NCBI RefSeq assembly: GCF_020781835.1
Contig: NZ_JAJGNJ010000006.1
Span: forward strand, 62,001-126,000
Direction: 5' to 3'
From: Microbacterium testaceum
Lineage (GTDB): Bacteria > Actinomycetota > Actinomycetes > Actinomycetales > Microbacteriaceae
Length of the DNA: 64,000 bases
Position numbers and translations under genes: made by a program. The notes beneath the pieces were generated by a model. The model was not told the DNA's origin, did not search any database, and worked only from the letters and a program-made list of their open reading frames with translations. Within the stretch, counting starts at the first letter, position 1. Each line of letters begins with the position of its first letter. This document shows positions 18,286 through 29,348 of this stretch, one piece after another.

Positions 18286-19824
18286 TCACTTCGTCGACGC
18301 GCCGCGGGTTCCTCCCAGGGTAGTGGCAGCGATGGCGGCCGCCACGACGATCAGACCCGCGCCGATGAGCGCCGTGACCACGACACCGGAATCGAAGGCG
18401 TGTGCGGCGGCGAGACGCAGGGACTCCGCCAGCGCCGCATCGTCGAGCGTGTTCGAGACGGCGACGGCTCCGGCCAGGGTTTCACGCGCCGCCTGCGCCG
18501 CGGCGTCAGGAAGACCCGCCGGGAGCACGAGCTGCGCCCGGTAGAACGCGGCCAGGATGCCGCCCAGCACCGCCGTCCCGAGCACGGCGCCCACCTCGTA
18601 CGCCGTCTCGGAGACGGCGCTGGCGGCTCCCGCCTTGGCCGGCGGCGCACTGGAGAGGATGAGCTCGTTGGAGACGGTCTCGGCCGCACCGATACCGACG
18701 CCGAGGAGACCGAACGCCACGATGAGGAGGAACAGGTCTGCCGTGGAGGACGCCACGAGCACGTAGGCGACCACCGAGAAGCCGAGCGCGGCCGGCACCA
18801 CGCGCCGCGGCGCGAACCGCCGCGCCACGGGGACGACGGCCAGTCCCGCGACGATCATCAGGACGAGGCCGGGAAGCAGCGCGAGGCCCGCCACCATCGG
18901 CGTGAGCCCGACGACGAGCTGGAGGTGCTGCGCCACGAAGTAGAGGAACCCCACCAGACCCACGACGCTGAGCAGGTTGACCAGGATCGCGCCGGAGAAC
19001 GTCCCCCGGCGGAAGAGCGACATGTCGAGCATCGGCGTGGCCAAGGTGCGCTGGCGCCGGACGAACAGCCAGCCGAAGACGATACCGATGACGAACAGCG
19101 CGGGGGCGAGCGACGTCGGCCCGTCGACCGCGAGCTTCTTGATGCCGTAAACGATCGGCACCATCGTCGCGAGCGACAGCAGCACGCTCAGGGGATCGAA
19201 GCGGCCGGGTGCCGGGTCACGGCTCTCGGGAACGAAGAACGGGGCGAGGACCAGGAGCGGGACCAGCACGGGCACCGCCATGAGGAAGACGGAACCCCAG
19301 GTGAAGTGCTCGAGCAGGAATCCCCCGACGATCGGGCCGAGAGCGGCGCCCGCGGAGAACCCCGATGCCCAGACCGCGATGGCGAGGCGCCGTTCGTCGC
19401 GGTCGCGGAAGATGCTCCGCAGCAGCGACAGCGTGGACGGCATCAGCATCGCGCCGAACACACCCATGAGCGCACGGCCGAGGATCAACACCCCCGCCGT
19501 GGGGGCGAACGCCGACAGCGCGGAGACCGCGGCGAACCCGGTGGCGCCGATCAGCAGGAGGCGCCGGCGACCGAAGCGGTCGCCGAGGGTACCCATCGTC
19601 ACGAGGAGCCCGGCGAGGACGAGCGGGTAGACGTCGATGATCCACAGTTGCTCGATGCTGGAGGGCTGCAGGGACAGGGCGATCTCGGGGAGGGCGAAGC
19701 TGAGCACCGTGTTGTCGACTGAGACGAGCAGCACCGGCAGCATCAGCACGGCCAGCGCGAACCACCCGTGCCAGCCGGCGCGGGGTGCGTTGATCTCTTG
19801 TGTGGGCAACGACGAGGTGAGCAT
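18286..19824 (-). CDS. DHA2-family (14-helix) MFS drug exporter
   Basis: A 512-residue membrane protein with about 14 hydrophobic segments. It carries the DHA2 motif A region LGDRFGRRRLLLIG and the N-terminal motif SVDNTVLSFALPEIA, typical of multidrug or antiseptic exporters (QacA/LfrA-like). The ATG at 19824 is preferred; the frame opens 45 bp further but overlaps the operator. It is divergent from a TetR regulator that likely represses it through the palindrome between them. Confidence 0.93.
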   Translation of the reverse strand: MLTSSLPTQEINAPRAGWHGWFALAVLMLPVLLVSVDNTVLSFALPEIALSLQPSSIEQLWIIDVYPLVLAGLLVTMGTLGDRFGRRRLLLIGATGFAAVSALSAFAPTAGVLILGRALMGVFGAMLMPSTLSLLRSIFRDRDERRLAIAVWASGFSAGAALGPIVGGFLLEHFTWGSVFLMAVPVLVPLLVLAPFFVPESRDPAPGRFDPLSVLLSLATMVPIVYGIKKLAVDGPTSLAPALFVIGIVFGWLFVRRQRTLATPMLDMSLFRRGTFSGAILVNLLSVVGLVGFLYFVAQHLQLVVGLTPMVAGLALLPGLVLMIVAGLAVVPVARRFAPRRVVPAALGFSVVAYVLVASSTADLFLLIVAFGLLGVGIGAAETVSNELILSSAPPAKAGAASAVSETAYEVGAVLGTAVLGGILAAFYRAQLVLPAGLPDAAAQAARETLAGAVAVSNTLDDAALAESLRLAAAHAFDSGVVVTALIGAGLIVVAAAIAATTLGGTRGASTK

Positions 19825-19841
19825 TCTTCCGAGTTCCGTTT

Positions 19842-19863
19842 CTAAACCGTCCAGCCGGTATAG
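19842..19863. promoter_or_regulatory. Candidate TetR operator
   Basis: CTAAACCG (19842-19849) and CGGTATAG (19856-19863) form an imperfect inverted repeat with one mismatch and a six-base spacer, lying between the divergent exporter and TetR genes. Overlapping it, TATAGT (19859-19864) could be the -10 of the regulator gene, which would allow autorepression. Confidence 0.6.
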
Positions 19864-19903
19864 TATCACAGGAGCGCTGTCACGCCACTACGATCGAGGA
19901 GCC

Positions 19904-20446
19904 ATGAGCCGCCCTCCCCTCGCCCGCGAAGCCGTCCTCGATGCCTTCACTCGCATCCTCGTCGACGACGGAGAACGCGCGGCGACGATGGATGCCACGG
20001 CTCGCGCCGCGGGCGTCTCCAAGGGCGGCCTCTTGTACCACTTCAATTCGAAGAGTGCCCTCGAAGAGGCCCTGGTGAAGCGCCTCGAGGCGCTGGCTCA
20101 GCAGGACGTCGACGAGATCGAGAAGTCGGACGAAGGCGTCGTGGCGGCGCACCTGCGTTCCTCTCAGAACACCGGCTCACCGCTCGACGTCACGATCCTG
20201 GCCGTCTCGCGCCTCGCTCAGAACGGTAACGACGCGGCATCCGCGAGCCTGAGGCGCGTTCGCGAACTGTGGGAAGAGAGCCTGCGCCCGCACACGCGTG
20301 ACGAGACAGCCCTGCAGATCGTTCTCCTGGTCAGCGACGGCCTCTACTTCAACGCCGTGCTCGATCTCAATGCGGTGGCAGGCACCGCGGTGGAGGGCCC
20401 CGACCTCGACGCGCTCATCGCGGCCGTGGTCTCCGCCACCACCTGA
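19904..20446 (+). CDS. TetR-family transcriptional repressor
   Basis: A 180-residue regulator. The N-terminal helix-turn-helix spans about residues 8-55 (MDATARAAGVSKGGLLYHF, then SKSALEEALVKRL); the C-terminal half is a ligand and dimer domain of the TetR_C type. The ATG at 19904 follows AGGAG. It likely represses the divergent DHA2 exporter and itself. Inducer unknown. Confidence 0.93.
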   Translation: MSRPPLAREAVLDAFTRILVDDGERAATMDATARAAGVSKGGLLYHFNSKSALEEALVKRLEALAQQDVDEIEKSDEGVVAAHLRSSQNTGSPLDVTILAVSRLAQNGNDAASASLRRVRELWEESLRPHTRDETALQIVLLVSDGLYFNAVLDLNAVAGTAVEGPDLDALIAAVVSATT

Positions 20447-20521
20447 CGCCCCGTCGTCCGCCGCACTCCGGCCTTGCGACGCCTCCGACGGCGCTTCATC
20501 TGCCCGGTGCGCGGGAGCGCA

Positions 20522-20591
20522 ACCTCAGCGATCCGCACAACCTCCGTTCGCCGCGCCGGGATGCCACTGACCTTGTGCGGATCGCTGAGGT
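20522..20591. repeat. 19-bp perfect inverted repeat with 32-base loop
   Basis: ACCTCAGCGATCCGCACAA (20522-20540) is exactly complementary to 20573-20591. It lies between the convergent tetR and serA genes, 76 bp past the tetR stop. It may terminate tetR, but the loop is long for a terminator and the arms are unusually perfect, so a palindromic mobile repeat is also possible. Confidence 0.75.
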
Positions 20592-20615
20592 CCGCGGTCG
20601 CGCCCAGCAACGACG

Positions 20616-20641
20616 GAGGGGGCCGCACCCGCGACCCCCTC
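20616..20641 (-). terminator. Hairpin terminator after serA
   Basis: GAGGGGG (20616-20622) pairs with CCCCCTC (20635-20641), 18 bp downstream of the serA stop on the minus strand. Confidence 0.65.
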
Positions 20642-20658
20642 TTCACGTCCTCCGAGCG

Positions 20659-22263
20659 TCAGCTCTCGACGATCTCGATCTGCCGGAACAGATCGGCGTT
20701 GACGGCTTCGCGCATCGCGGCGAGGATCTCGTCCGGCACGGGCGAGTCGACCGTGAGCACGGAGAGCGCGCGGCCCGTGGCATCCGGTCGGGCGACCTGG
20801 AGCCCCGCGATGTTGATCCCTGCTTCGCCGAGCTTCTGACCGTAGATCGCGACGATTCCGGGACGGTCCGCGTAGCGCATCACGAGGTGGTGCGTCTCGA
20901 TCGGGACCTCGATCTCGTACCCGTTGATGCCGACGACCTTGGGCACCATGCGGGTGCCCGCGAGCGTGCCGGCGACCTCGAGGGTGGAACCGTCCGCGAG
21001 GGTGCCCCGCAGGATCGTGATGTTGCGGTACAGCGGGCTGTCGGCCTCGACGATCAGACGTGTCTCGACTCCGCGCTGCTCGGCGAAGAGCGGGGCGTTG
21101 ACGTACGAGACCGTCTCACTGACGATGCGGCTGAAGATGCCCTTGAGCGCGGCGAGGCGGTAGACGCTGACGTCGTACTCCGCGAGCTCGCCGCGCACCT
21201 CGATGTCGAGGCTCGAAAGGGCGCTGTCGGCCAGGCCGCTGAAGAACTGGCCGAGCATCTCGACGAGGGCGATGCCGGGGCGGACGAACGGGTCGATCGC
21301 GCCGCCGGCGACGTTGACGGCATCGGGGACCAGATCGCCCTCGAGCGCGAGCTTGACCGAGCGTGCGACCGAGACGCCCGCCTTCTCCTGCGCCTCCTCG
21401 GTGCTCGCACCGAGGTGGGGGGTGACCACGACGTTGGGCAGATCGAGGAGCCTGCGTGCCGGACCGCCCTCGGCCGGAGGCTCGGTCGAGAAGACGTCGA
21501 GACCGGCCCCGGCGATCTCGCCCGAGGTGAGCGCGTCGTACAGCGCGTCCTCGTCGATCAGTCCGCCGCGCGCGACGTTGATGACGTACGCCGTCTTCTT
21601 CATGCGACGCAGCTGCTCGGCGCCGATCATGCCGGTGGTCTCGGGCGTCTTCGGCATGTGGATCGTGACGAAGTCGCTCTGCTCGAGGAGTTCGTCGAGC
21701 GAGACGAGCTGCACGCCCAGCTGCTGCGCGCGCGTCGCCGTGACGTACGGGTCGTACGCGATGACCCGCATGTCGAACGCCTGCAGCCGCGCGGCGATGA
21801 GGGCACCGATCCGGCCGAGCCCGACGATGCCGATCGTCTTCTCGAACAGTTCGGTGCCGGTGAAGGAGCTGCGCTTCCACAGTCCCTGTGCCAGCGAGGC
21901 GTGGGCGGCCGGGATGCGACGCGCGAGGCTCAGGACATGACCGACGGTCAGCTCGGCCGCGGAGATGATGTTCGACGTCGGAGCGTTGACGACCATCACC
22001 CCGGCCGCGGTAGCGGCCTTGATGTCGACGTTGTCGAGCCCGACGCCGGCGCGGGCGACGACCTTGAGGACCGGCGCCGCGGCGATCGCCTCGGCATCGA
22101 TCTTGGTCGCCGAACGCACGAGCACCGCGTTCGCGTCGGCCAGGGCCGAGAGCAGGGCGGGGCGGTCGGTCCCGTCGACGTTGCGCACGTCGAAGTCGGG
22201 GCCGAGCGCGTCGATCGTGGCGGGAGAGAGTTCTTCGGCGATCAGCACGACGGGCTTGGTCAC
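20659..22263 (-). CDS. serA: D-3-phosphoglycerate dehydrogenase
   Basis: First step of serine synthesis, oxidation of 3-phosphoglycerate with NAD. The 534-residue length is that of the long actinobacterial type with an extra intervening domain. The Rossmann motif IGIVGLGRIGALIA, NAPTSNIISAAELTVGH and the catalytic segment around GAGLDVFSTEPP are present. The C-terminal ACT domain (about 460-534; RPGIVAIYGQKLGEAGINIA) suggests feedback control by serine. It is monocistronic, with its own terminator. Confidence 0.97.
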   Translation of the reverse strand: MTKPVVLIAEELSPATIDALGPDFDVRNVDGTDRPALLSALADANAVLVRSATKIDAEAIAAAPVLKVVARAGVGLDNVDIKAATAAGVMVVNAPTSNIISAAELTVGHVLSLARRIPAAHASLAQGLWKRSSFTGTELFEKTIGIVGLGRIGALIAARLQAFDMRVIAYDPYVTATRAQQLGVQLVSLDELLEQSDFVTIHMPKTPETTGMIGAEQLRRMKKTAYVINVARGGLIDEDALYDALTSGEIAGAGLDVFSTEPPAEGGPARRLLDLPNVVVTPHLGASTEEAQEKAGVSVARSVKLALEGDLVPDAVNVAGGAIDPFVRPGIALVEMLGQFFSGLADSALSSLDIEVRGELAEYDVSVYRLAALKGIFSRIVSETVSYVNAPLFAEQRGVETRLIVEADSPLYRNITILRGTLADGSTLEVAGTLAGTRMVPKVVGINGYEIEVPIETHHLVMRYADRPGIVAIYGQKLGEAGINIAGLQVARPDATGRALSVLTVDSPVPDEILAAMREAVNADLFRQIEIVES

Positions 22264-22397
22264 GGATGAGTCCTTCGAAACGGTGCACGGGACCGGCGCG
22301 CACCGCCGCGCACCGCCGGCGCGAACCGGGCGCGCGACCCGTGCGGGCCGTCTGCCAGCCTAGCGCGGCGTCCGAGCGACGCCGGACACTGTGACGC

Positions 22398-22736
22398 TCA
22401 ACCCCCGTACAACCCGTACGACGTCGTGCCGTAGCCGACGATCGCGAGCCAGAACGCTGCCGAGACGGTCAGGCCCGTGAGCAGCGCGAGCGAGAACTCC
22501 CCCGCGCGCCGACGCGCACCGATCGCGAACGCCACACCGAAGGCCACCAGGGGGAACACGATCGGGAGGATGTACACGAACCAGCCCAGGCCGTTCAGCC
22601 CGAGAGGACCGTTCACCTGCTGGATCAGCAGCGCGACCGAACTCCAGACGACGAAGGCGTAGAAGAGACCGAAGAGGCCGGCGATGGTGACCACGACGAA
22701 CGTGGGCAGGTGACGCTCGCGCGCAGCGGTACTCAT
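22398..22736 (-). CDS. Small membrane protein of unknown function
   Basis: 112 residues with three hydrophobic segments (about 12-36, 50-72 and 85-105) separated by short charged loops (GARRRAGEF). No family is recognized. The start ATG at 22736 overlaps the stop of the preceding gene (ATGA), so the two are translationally coupled and probably act together in the membrane. Confidence 0.8.
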   Translation of the reverse strand: MSTAARERHLPTFVVVTIAGLFGLFYAFVVWSSVALLIQQVNGPLGLNGLGWFVYILPIVFPLVAFGVAFAIGARRRAGEFSLALLTGLTVSAAFWLAIVGYGTTSYGLYGG

Positions 22737-23287
22737 GCGAAGGCTCCCAACGACAGGAACGGCCACGGAACGAGCAGCACGATGCCGAGGATCAGCACGA
22801 GGAACCGCTGCCACGTGCGCCAACGGCGGGTGAGCGCGAGCACGGCGACGAACCACACGAGCGGCGCCAGAGCAGCACCGATGGTCAGGGACAGCACGGT
22901 CACGTCGGGGATCGGCAGTCCGAGGCCGCGCAGGCGCAGGCCGGCGACGAGCCAGCCGACCGCGAAGAGCACGAACGTCGCCGCGATCATGCCGATGCCC
23001 ACGAGCCCGACGTTTCCGAGCGGTGCCGAGCGATCGGCATCCGCCTCAGCGTCGCCCGCGTCGGACTCGGACCCTGGATGCTGCGCGACCGGCCGGCCCT
23101 CGGCCGACGACGACGCTGCTCCGGCCGCGAGCGGCTCGGGCTCGCCCGCGAGCGGCTCCGCCTCGGCCGCCAGCGGCTCGGGCTCGGGCTCGGTGGCAGG
23201 GTCGGGTACCCGCTTCTCACCGACGTCGAGCGTCGGATCGTCGTCACCGCCCCAGGAGAGGGCGTCGTCGTCGCGCGGTGTGCTCAC
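22733..23287 (-). CDS. Membrane protein with acidic Pro/Glu-rich N-terminus, unknown function
   Basis: 184 residues from the GTG at 23287. The first 95 residues are disordered-looking, acidic and repetitive (PEPEPLAAEAEPLAGEPEPL), followed by three hydrophobic segments. No family is recognized. The start is placed where the acidic region begins (STPRDDDALSWGG); the frame remains open far upstream into the ilvC terminator and beyond, which is not plausible coding. It is coupled to the following small membrane protein gene. Confidence 0.72.
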   Translation of the reverse strand: MSTPRDDDALSWGGDDDPTLDVGEKRVPDPATEPEPEPLAAEAEPLAGEPEPLAAGAASSSAEGRPVAQHPGSESDAGDAEADADRSAPLGNVGLVGIGMIAATFVLFAVGWLVAGLRLRGLGLPIPDVTVLSLTIGAALAPLVWFVAVLALTRRWRTWQRFLVLILGIVLLVPWPFLSLGAFA

Positions 23288-23340
23288 GGTTCCACGGTAG
23301 CGTCGCCCTCCGACACCATGGCGACGCCCCGCCGCAATGG

Positions 23341-23376
23341 CGGACGCCCCGGACCACGAGGGTTCCGGGGCGTCCG
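23341..23376 (-). terminator. Terminator of the ilv gene run
   Basis: CGGACGCCCCGGA (23341-23353) and TCCGGGGCGTCCG (23364-23376) form a perfect 13-bp hairpin with a ten-base loop just downstream of the ilvC stop. Confidence 0.85.
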
Positions 23377-23385
23377 AGACGAGGA

Positions 23386-24987
<1,602 letters not shown>

Positions 24988-26793
24988 TCAGTCCTCCTGC
25001 TCGGCGAAGGCGGGCGAGTGATCGCGGGCGTACTGGACGTAGCTGTTGCTGACGCCCTGCGGAACCATGGGCCAGACCATCGCGTCGGCGCTCACGACGA
25101 AGTCGATCACCACGGGGCGGTCGTTCGTGTCCAGCGCGAGCTGGATGGCCGCGTCGATCTCGTCCTCCTTCTCGACCCGGATCGCGAGGCACCCGTAGGC
25201 CTCCGCGAGCTTGACGAAGTCGGGGATGCGACGCGTCCCGTGCCCCGTGTTGAGATCGGTGTTCGAGTGACGGCCGTCGAAGAACAGCGTCTGCCACTGG
25301 CGCACCATGCCCAAGGAGGAGTTGTTGATGACGGCGACCTTGATGGGGATGTTGTTGATGACGCAGGTGGCGAGCTCCTGGTTCGTCATCTGGAAGCAGC
25401 CGTCGCCGTCGATCGCCCACACGACCCGGTCGGGCTCGGCGACCTTGGCGCCCATCGCCGCAGGAACGGAGTAGCCCATCGTGCCGGCGCCCCCGGAGTT
25501 CAACCACGCGTTCGGGCGCTCGTACTTGATGAACTGGGCGGCCCACATCTGGTGCTGTCCGACGCCCGCGGCGTAGATCGCCTCCGGACCGGTCAGCTCG
25601 CCGATCCGCTGGATCACGTGCTGCGGCGAGAGCAGCCCGTCGGTCGTCGGGGTGTAGCCGAGGGGGAACTCCTCCCGCAGGCCGTTGAGGAACGACCACC
25701 ACTCGGAGTAATCGACCTCGGTCTCGGATGCCGCCTGGCGGAAGGCGGCATCCAGGTCGACCAGCACCTCTTTGAGGTCACCCACGATCGGCACGTCGGC
25801 CGTGCGGATCTTGGAGATCTCGGCCGGATCGATGTCGACGTGCACGACCTGCGCGTTCGGCGCGAACAGCGACGCCTTGCCCGTGACCCGGTCGTCGAAG
25901 CGCGCGCCGAGCGAGACGATCAGGTCGCTGTCCTGCAGCGCGAGCACGGCGGGGACCGTGCCGTGCATTCCCGGCATGCCGAGGTGCTGGTCGTGCGAGT
26001 CGGGGAACGCACCACGAGCCATGAGCGTCGTCACCAGGGGCGCTCCGGTGGCCTCGGCGAACGTCTTCAGCTCGGCCGACGCCTTGGCGCGGATGACGCC
26101 GCCGCCGACGTAGAGGACGGGCTTCTTGGCGTTCGCGATGAGGTGAGCCGCGGCCTGGATCTGCTTGCCGTGCGCCTTGGTCACCGGACGGTACCCGGGC
26201 AGGTCGATCTTGGGCGGCCAGATGAACGGCGCCTCGTTCTGCTGCGCGTCCTTGGTGATGTCGACGAGCACGGGGCCGGGACGCCCGGTCGACGCGATCT
26301 CGAACGCCGCCGCGATCGCGCCGGGGATCTCCTCGGCGGACTTCACCAGGAAGGAGTGCTTCGTGATGGGCATCGTGATGCCGACGATGTCGGCCTCCTG
26401 GAAGGCATCCGTCCCCATGAGGGTCGAGAAGACCTGCCCCGTGATGCACACCAACGGCACCGAGTCCATGTAGGCGTCGGCGATCGCGGTGACGAGGTTC
26501 GTCGCACCGGGACCGGACGTCGCGATCGCGACACCGGTGCGGCCCGACGCGGCGGCGTAGCCCTCGGCCGCGTGGCCGGCGCCCTGTTCGTGCCGGACAA
26601 GGATGTGGCGGACGTTCTCGTCGTCCATGAGCGGGTCGTAGACGGGCATGATCGCGCCGCCCGGCAGACCGAACACGTCGGTGACGCCGAGCAGGTCGAG
26701 CGAACGGACGACCGCCTGAGCGCCCGAGAGCACGGGCGCCGGAGCGGTGCGAGCGGGAGGCCGGGGAACGGCCGTGGCGGATTCGGCGGACAT
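24988..26793 (-). CDS. ilvB: Acetolactate synthase large (catalytic) subunit
   Basis: ThDP-dependent condensation of pyruvate with pyruvate or 2-oxobutyrate, using FAD structurally. 601 residues. The catalytic glutamate lies in [15 protein letters not shown]; the ThDP/Mg motif [15 protein letters not shown] is in the C-terminal domain; [12 protein letters not shown] marks the central domain. It lies 44 bp after ilvD and one base before ilvN. Confidence 0.98.
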   Translation of the reverse strand: MSAESATAVPRPPARTAPAPVLSGAQAVVRSLDLLGVTDVFGLPGGAIMPVYDPLMDDENVRHILVRHEQGAGHAAEGYAAASGRTGVAIATSGPGATNLVTAIADAYMDSVPLVCITGQVFSTLMGTDAFQEADIVGITMPITKHSFLVKSAEEIPGAIAAAFEIASTGRPGPVLVDITKDAQQNEAPFIWPPKIDLPGYRPVTKAHGKQIQAAAHLIANAKKPVLYVGGGVIRAKASAELKTFAEATGAPLVTTLMARGAFPDSHDQHLGMPGMHGTVPAVLALQDSDLIVSLGARFDDRVTGKASLFAPNAQVVHVDIDPAEISKIRTADVPIVGDLKEVLVDLDAAFRQAASETEVDYSEWWSFLNGLREEFPLGYTPTTDGLLSPQHVIQRIGELTGPEAIYAAGVGQHQMWAAQFIKYERPNAWLNSGGAGTMGYSVPAAMGAKVAEPDRVVWAIDGDGCFQMTNQELATCVINNIPIKVAVINNSSLGMVRQWQTLFFDGRHSNTDLNTGHGTRRIPDFVKLAEAYGCLAIRVEKEDEIDAAIQLALDTNDRPVVIDFVVSADAMVWPMVPQGVSNSYVQYARDHSPAFAEQED

Positions 26794-26837
26794 GGTGGTA
26801 CCTCGGAACCAGGTGGGGGTGAGAAGGGGGACGGCCG

Positions 26838-28559
26838 TCAGCCCGTGACCGCGCCCTCCGCGGCGGAGTGCACGAGCTTGGAGTACTTGGCCAGAACGCC
26901 ACGGGTATAGCGCGGGGGAAGCGGTTCCCAGCCTTCGCGGCGGGAACTCAGCTCGGCGTCATCGACGATCAAGTCGAGAGTGCGAGCGGCGATATCGACC
27001 CGTATCAGATCACCATCGCGCACGAAGGCGATCGGACCTGCGTCCACCGCTTCGGGAGCTATGTGGCCGATGCAGAGGCCGGTTGTGCCGCCTGAGAATC
27101 GACCGTCCGTCAAGAGTAGTACATCTTTTCCGAGCCCCGCGCCCTTGATGGCGGCCGTGATGGCCAGCATCTCGCGCATGCCGGGACCGCCCTTGGGGCC
27201 CTCGTAGCGGATCACGACGACGTCGCCGGCGTGGATCTCGCCCGCTTCGAGCGCATCCATGGCCGCGCGCTCGCGCTCGAAGACGCGAGCGGGCCCTTCG
27301 AAGACGGCCGCGTCGAAACCGGCCGTCTTGACGACGGCTCCCTCGGGGGCCAACGAGCCGTGGAGGATCGTGATGCCGCCGGTGGCGTGGATCGGGTCGT
27401 CGAAGCGGTGGATGACGTCGCCGTCGACGGGGTCGGGCTCGAGGTCGCGCAGGTTCTCCGCCAGCGTCTTACCGGTGACCGTCAGCGCATCACCGTGCAG
27501 GAGGCCCTCGTCGAGCATGGCCTTGAGCACGACCGGGATGCCGCCGTGACGGTCGACGTCGTTCATGACGTACTTGCCGAAGGGCTTCATGTCGGCCACG
27601 TGAGGCGTCTTGTCGCCGATGCGGTTGAAGTCGTGGAGCGTGAGGTCGACCTCGGCCTCGCGTGCGATGGCGAGAAGGTGCAGCACCACGTTCGTCGAGC
27701 CGCCGAGGGCCATCGCGAGGGCGATGGCGTTCTCGAACGCCTCCTTCGTGAGGATGTCGCGCGTGGTGATGCCCTGTCGCAGCAGGTTCACGACGGCTTC
27801 GCCCGAGCGGTGGGCGAAGTAGTCGCGGCGGCGGTCGGCCGACGGCGGAGCAGCCGAACCCGGGAGGCTCAGGCCCAGCGCCTCGGCGACGGAGGCCATG
27901 GTGTTGGCGGTGTACATGCCGCCGCACGCGCCCTCGCCGGGAGCGAACGCGCACTCGATGCGCTTGAGGTCGGCCTCGCTCATGCGACCGGCAAGACACG
28001 CCCCGACGCCCTCGAACGAGTCGATGATCGTGATCTCCTTCTCGGTGCCGTCCGAGAGCTTGACCCATCCGGGTGCGATCGAACCGGCGTAGAGGAAGAC
28101 ACTCGAGAGGTCCAGACGCGCGGATGCCATGAGCATTCCGGGGATCGACTTGTCGCAACCGGCCAGGAGCACGGACCCGTCGAGGCGCTCGGCCATCATG
28201 ACGGTCTCGACGGAGTCTGCGATGACCTCGCGCGAGACGAGGGAGAAGTGCATGCCCTCGTGGCCCATCGAGATGCCGTCCGAGACGGAGATGGTGCCGA
28301 ACTGCAGCGGGTAGCCGCCGCCGGCGTGCACGCCCTCCTTCGCGCCCTGCGCGAGGCGGTCGAGGCTCAGGTTGCAGGGGGTGATCTCGTTCCAGCTCGA
28401 CGCGATACCGATCTGGGGCTTGTCCCAGTCGTCGTCACCCATGCCGACGCCGCGGAGCATTCCTCGCGACGTGGTGGCCTCGATGCCATCGGTGATGACA
28501 CGGCTGCGGGGCTTGATGTCGATCTCGCCGGCGGGAGTGGAGTTGTGCGGTGCGGGCAT
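26838..28559 (-). CDS. ilvD: Dihydroxy-acid dehydratase
   Basis: Third step of Val, Leu and Ile synthesis, an iron-sulfur dehydratase. 573 residues. Conserved segments are [15 protein letters not shown] with a cluster cysteine, [14 protein letters not shown] with another, and [16 protein letters not shown]. The ATG at 28559 lies only nine bases after the otsB stop, so transcription may continue from the trehalose genes; an internal promoter within otsB cannot be excluded. Confidence 0.97.
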   Translation of the reverse strand: MPAPHNSTPAGEIDIKPRSRVITDGIEATTSRGMLRGVGMGDDDWDKPQIGIASSWNEITPCNLSLDRLAQGAKEGVHAGGGYPLQFGTISVSDGISMGHEGMHFSLVSREVIADSVETVMMAERLDGSVLLAGCDKSIPGMLMASARLDLSSVFLYAGSIAPGWVKLSDGTEKEITIIDSFEGVGACLAGRMSEADLKRIECAFAPGEGACGGMYTANTMASVAEALGLSLPGSAAPPSADRRRDYFAHRSGEAVVNLLRQGITTRDILTKEAFENAIALAMALGGSTNVVLHLLAIAREAEVDLTLHDFNRIGDKTPHVADMKPFGKYVMNDVDRHGGIPVVLKAMLDEGLLHGDALTVTGKTLAENLRDLEPDPVDGDVIHRFDDPIHATGGITILHGSLAPEGAVVKTAGFDAAVFEGPARVFERERAAMDALEAGEIHAGDVVVIRYEGPKGGPGMREMLAITAAIKGAGLGKDVLLLTDGRFSGGTTGLCIGHIAPEAVDAGPIAFVRDGDLIRVDIAARTLDLIVDDAELSSRREGWEPLPPRYTRGVLAKYSKLVHSAAEGAVTG

Positions 28560-28568
28560 TCTCGCAGT

Positions 28569-29348
28569 CTATTGCGCGTGGGCGACGCGCTGACGCGCGA
28601 CGGCCTCGAGGACGTCCACCAGAGCATCGATGTCGGCGACCTTCAGGGTCGCCGCCGTGTCTCCGTCCCCCACGTGGATGCCGAGATCCCCGGGCTGCAG
28701 AGCGCGCAGAGCGTCCTCGTCGGTGACGTCGTCTCCCGCGAAGAGCACCGCCGTCGCCCCGGTGCGCTCGCGCAGGTGCGCCACGGCGGTGTCCTTGCCC
28801 TCGTGGCGGAACGCGAACTCGAGGATGTCGTGCCCGGTGCGGCGGCGCCAACCGGGAGCGTCCGCCGCGACCAGCCGGTCGGCGATCTCCCGCGCCTCGC
28901 GCGCCGTGTCGGCATCCGCCACCCGCGTGTGGACGCCGACACCGAACTCCTTCGGCTCGATCCACACGCCGTCCAGGTGCGCGACCGACGTCGTGATCGC
29001 CTCGCGCAGACGGTCGCGGAGGGCGAGGTCGGCCGCGTCGTCGGGACCGGGCTGCTCCCCCGCGCCCGGCACCCAATACTGCACACCGTGCGAGGCGGCC
29101 AACCACACCGGCGAGACGTCGAGGTGCTCGGCGATCTCGCGCAGGTGCCCCAGCGAACGTCCCGACACCAGCGCGACCACCGTGTCCGGCAGGTCGGCCA
29201 GGGCGTCGACGGCGGCCCGGGCTCGCGGGGTCATCCGCGCGGTCATCGGGTGATCCACCAGCGGCGCGAGGGTTCCGTCGAAGTCGAGGGCGACGAGGAG
29301 GACGGGCGACGTCGAGACCGCCTCGATCGCGGCATCGGCGGCGGTCAT
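28569..29348 (-). CDS. otsB: Trehalose-6-phosphate phosphatase
   Basis: Removes phosphate from trehalose-6-phosphate. A 259-residue HAD-superfamily enzyme: nucleophile motif VALDFDGTLAPLVDHP near residue 20, VALVSGRS for motif II, and FAGDDVTDEDAL for the C-terminal metal-binding motif. The start overlaps the otsA stop (ATGA), giving coupled synthesis of the two trehalose enzymes. Confidence 0.96.
   Translation of the reverse strand: MTAADAAIEAVSTSPVLLVALDFDGTLAPLVDHPMTARMTPRARAAVDALADLPDTVVALVSGRSLGHLREIAEHLDVSPVWLAASHGVQYWVPGAGEQPGPDDAADLALRDRLREAITTSVAHLDGVWIEPKEFGVGVHTRVADADTAREAREIADRLVAADAPGWRRRTGHDILEFAFRHEGKDTAVAHLRERTGATAVLFAGDDVTDEDALRALQPGDLGIHVGDGDTAATLKVADIDALVDVLEAVARQRVAHAQ

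Noticed and set aside
20575..22269. Long open frame on the plus strand opposite serA (over 500 codons)
   Set aside because: Arises from high third-position GC in serA; amino-acid content is Arg/Asp/Val-rich without domains. Similar long antisense frames over ilvB, ilvD, leuB, prfB and ligD were set aside for the same reason.
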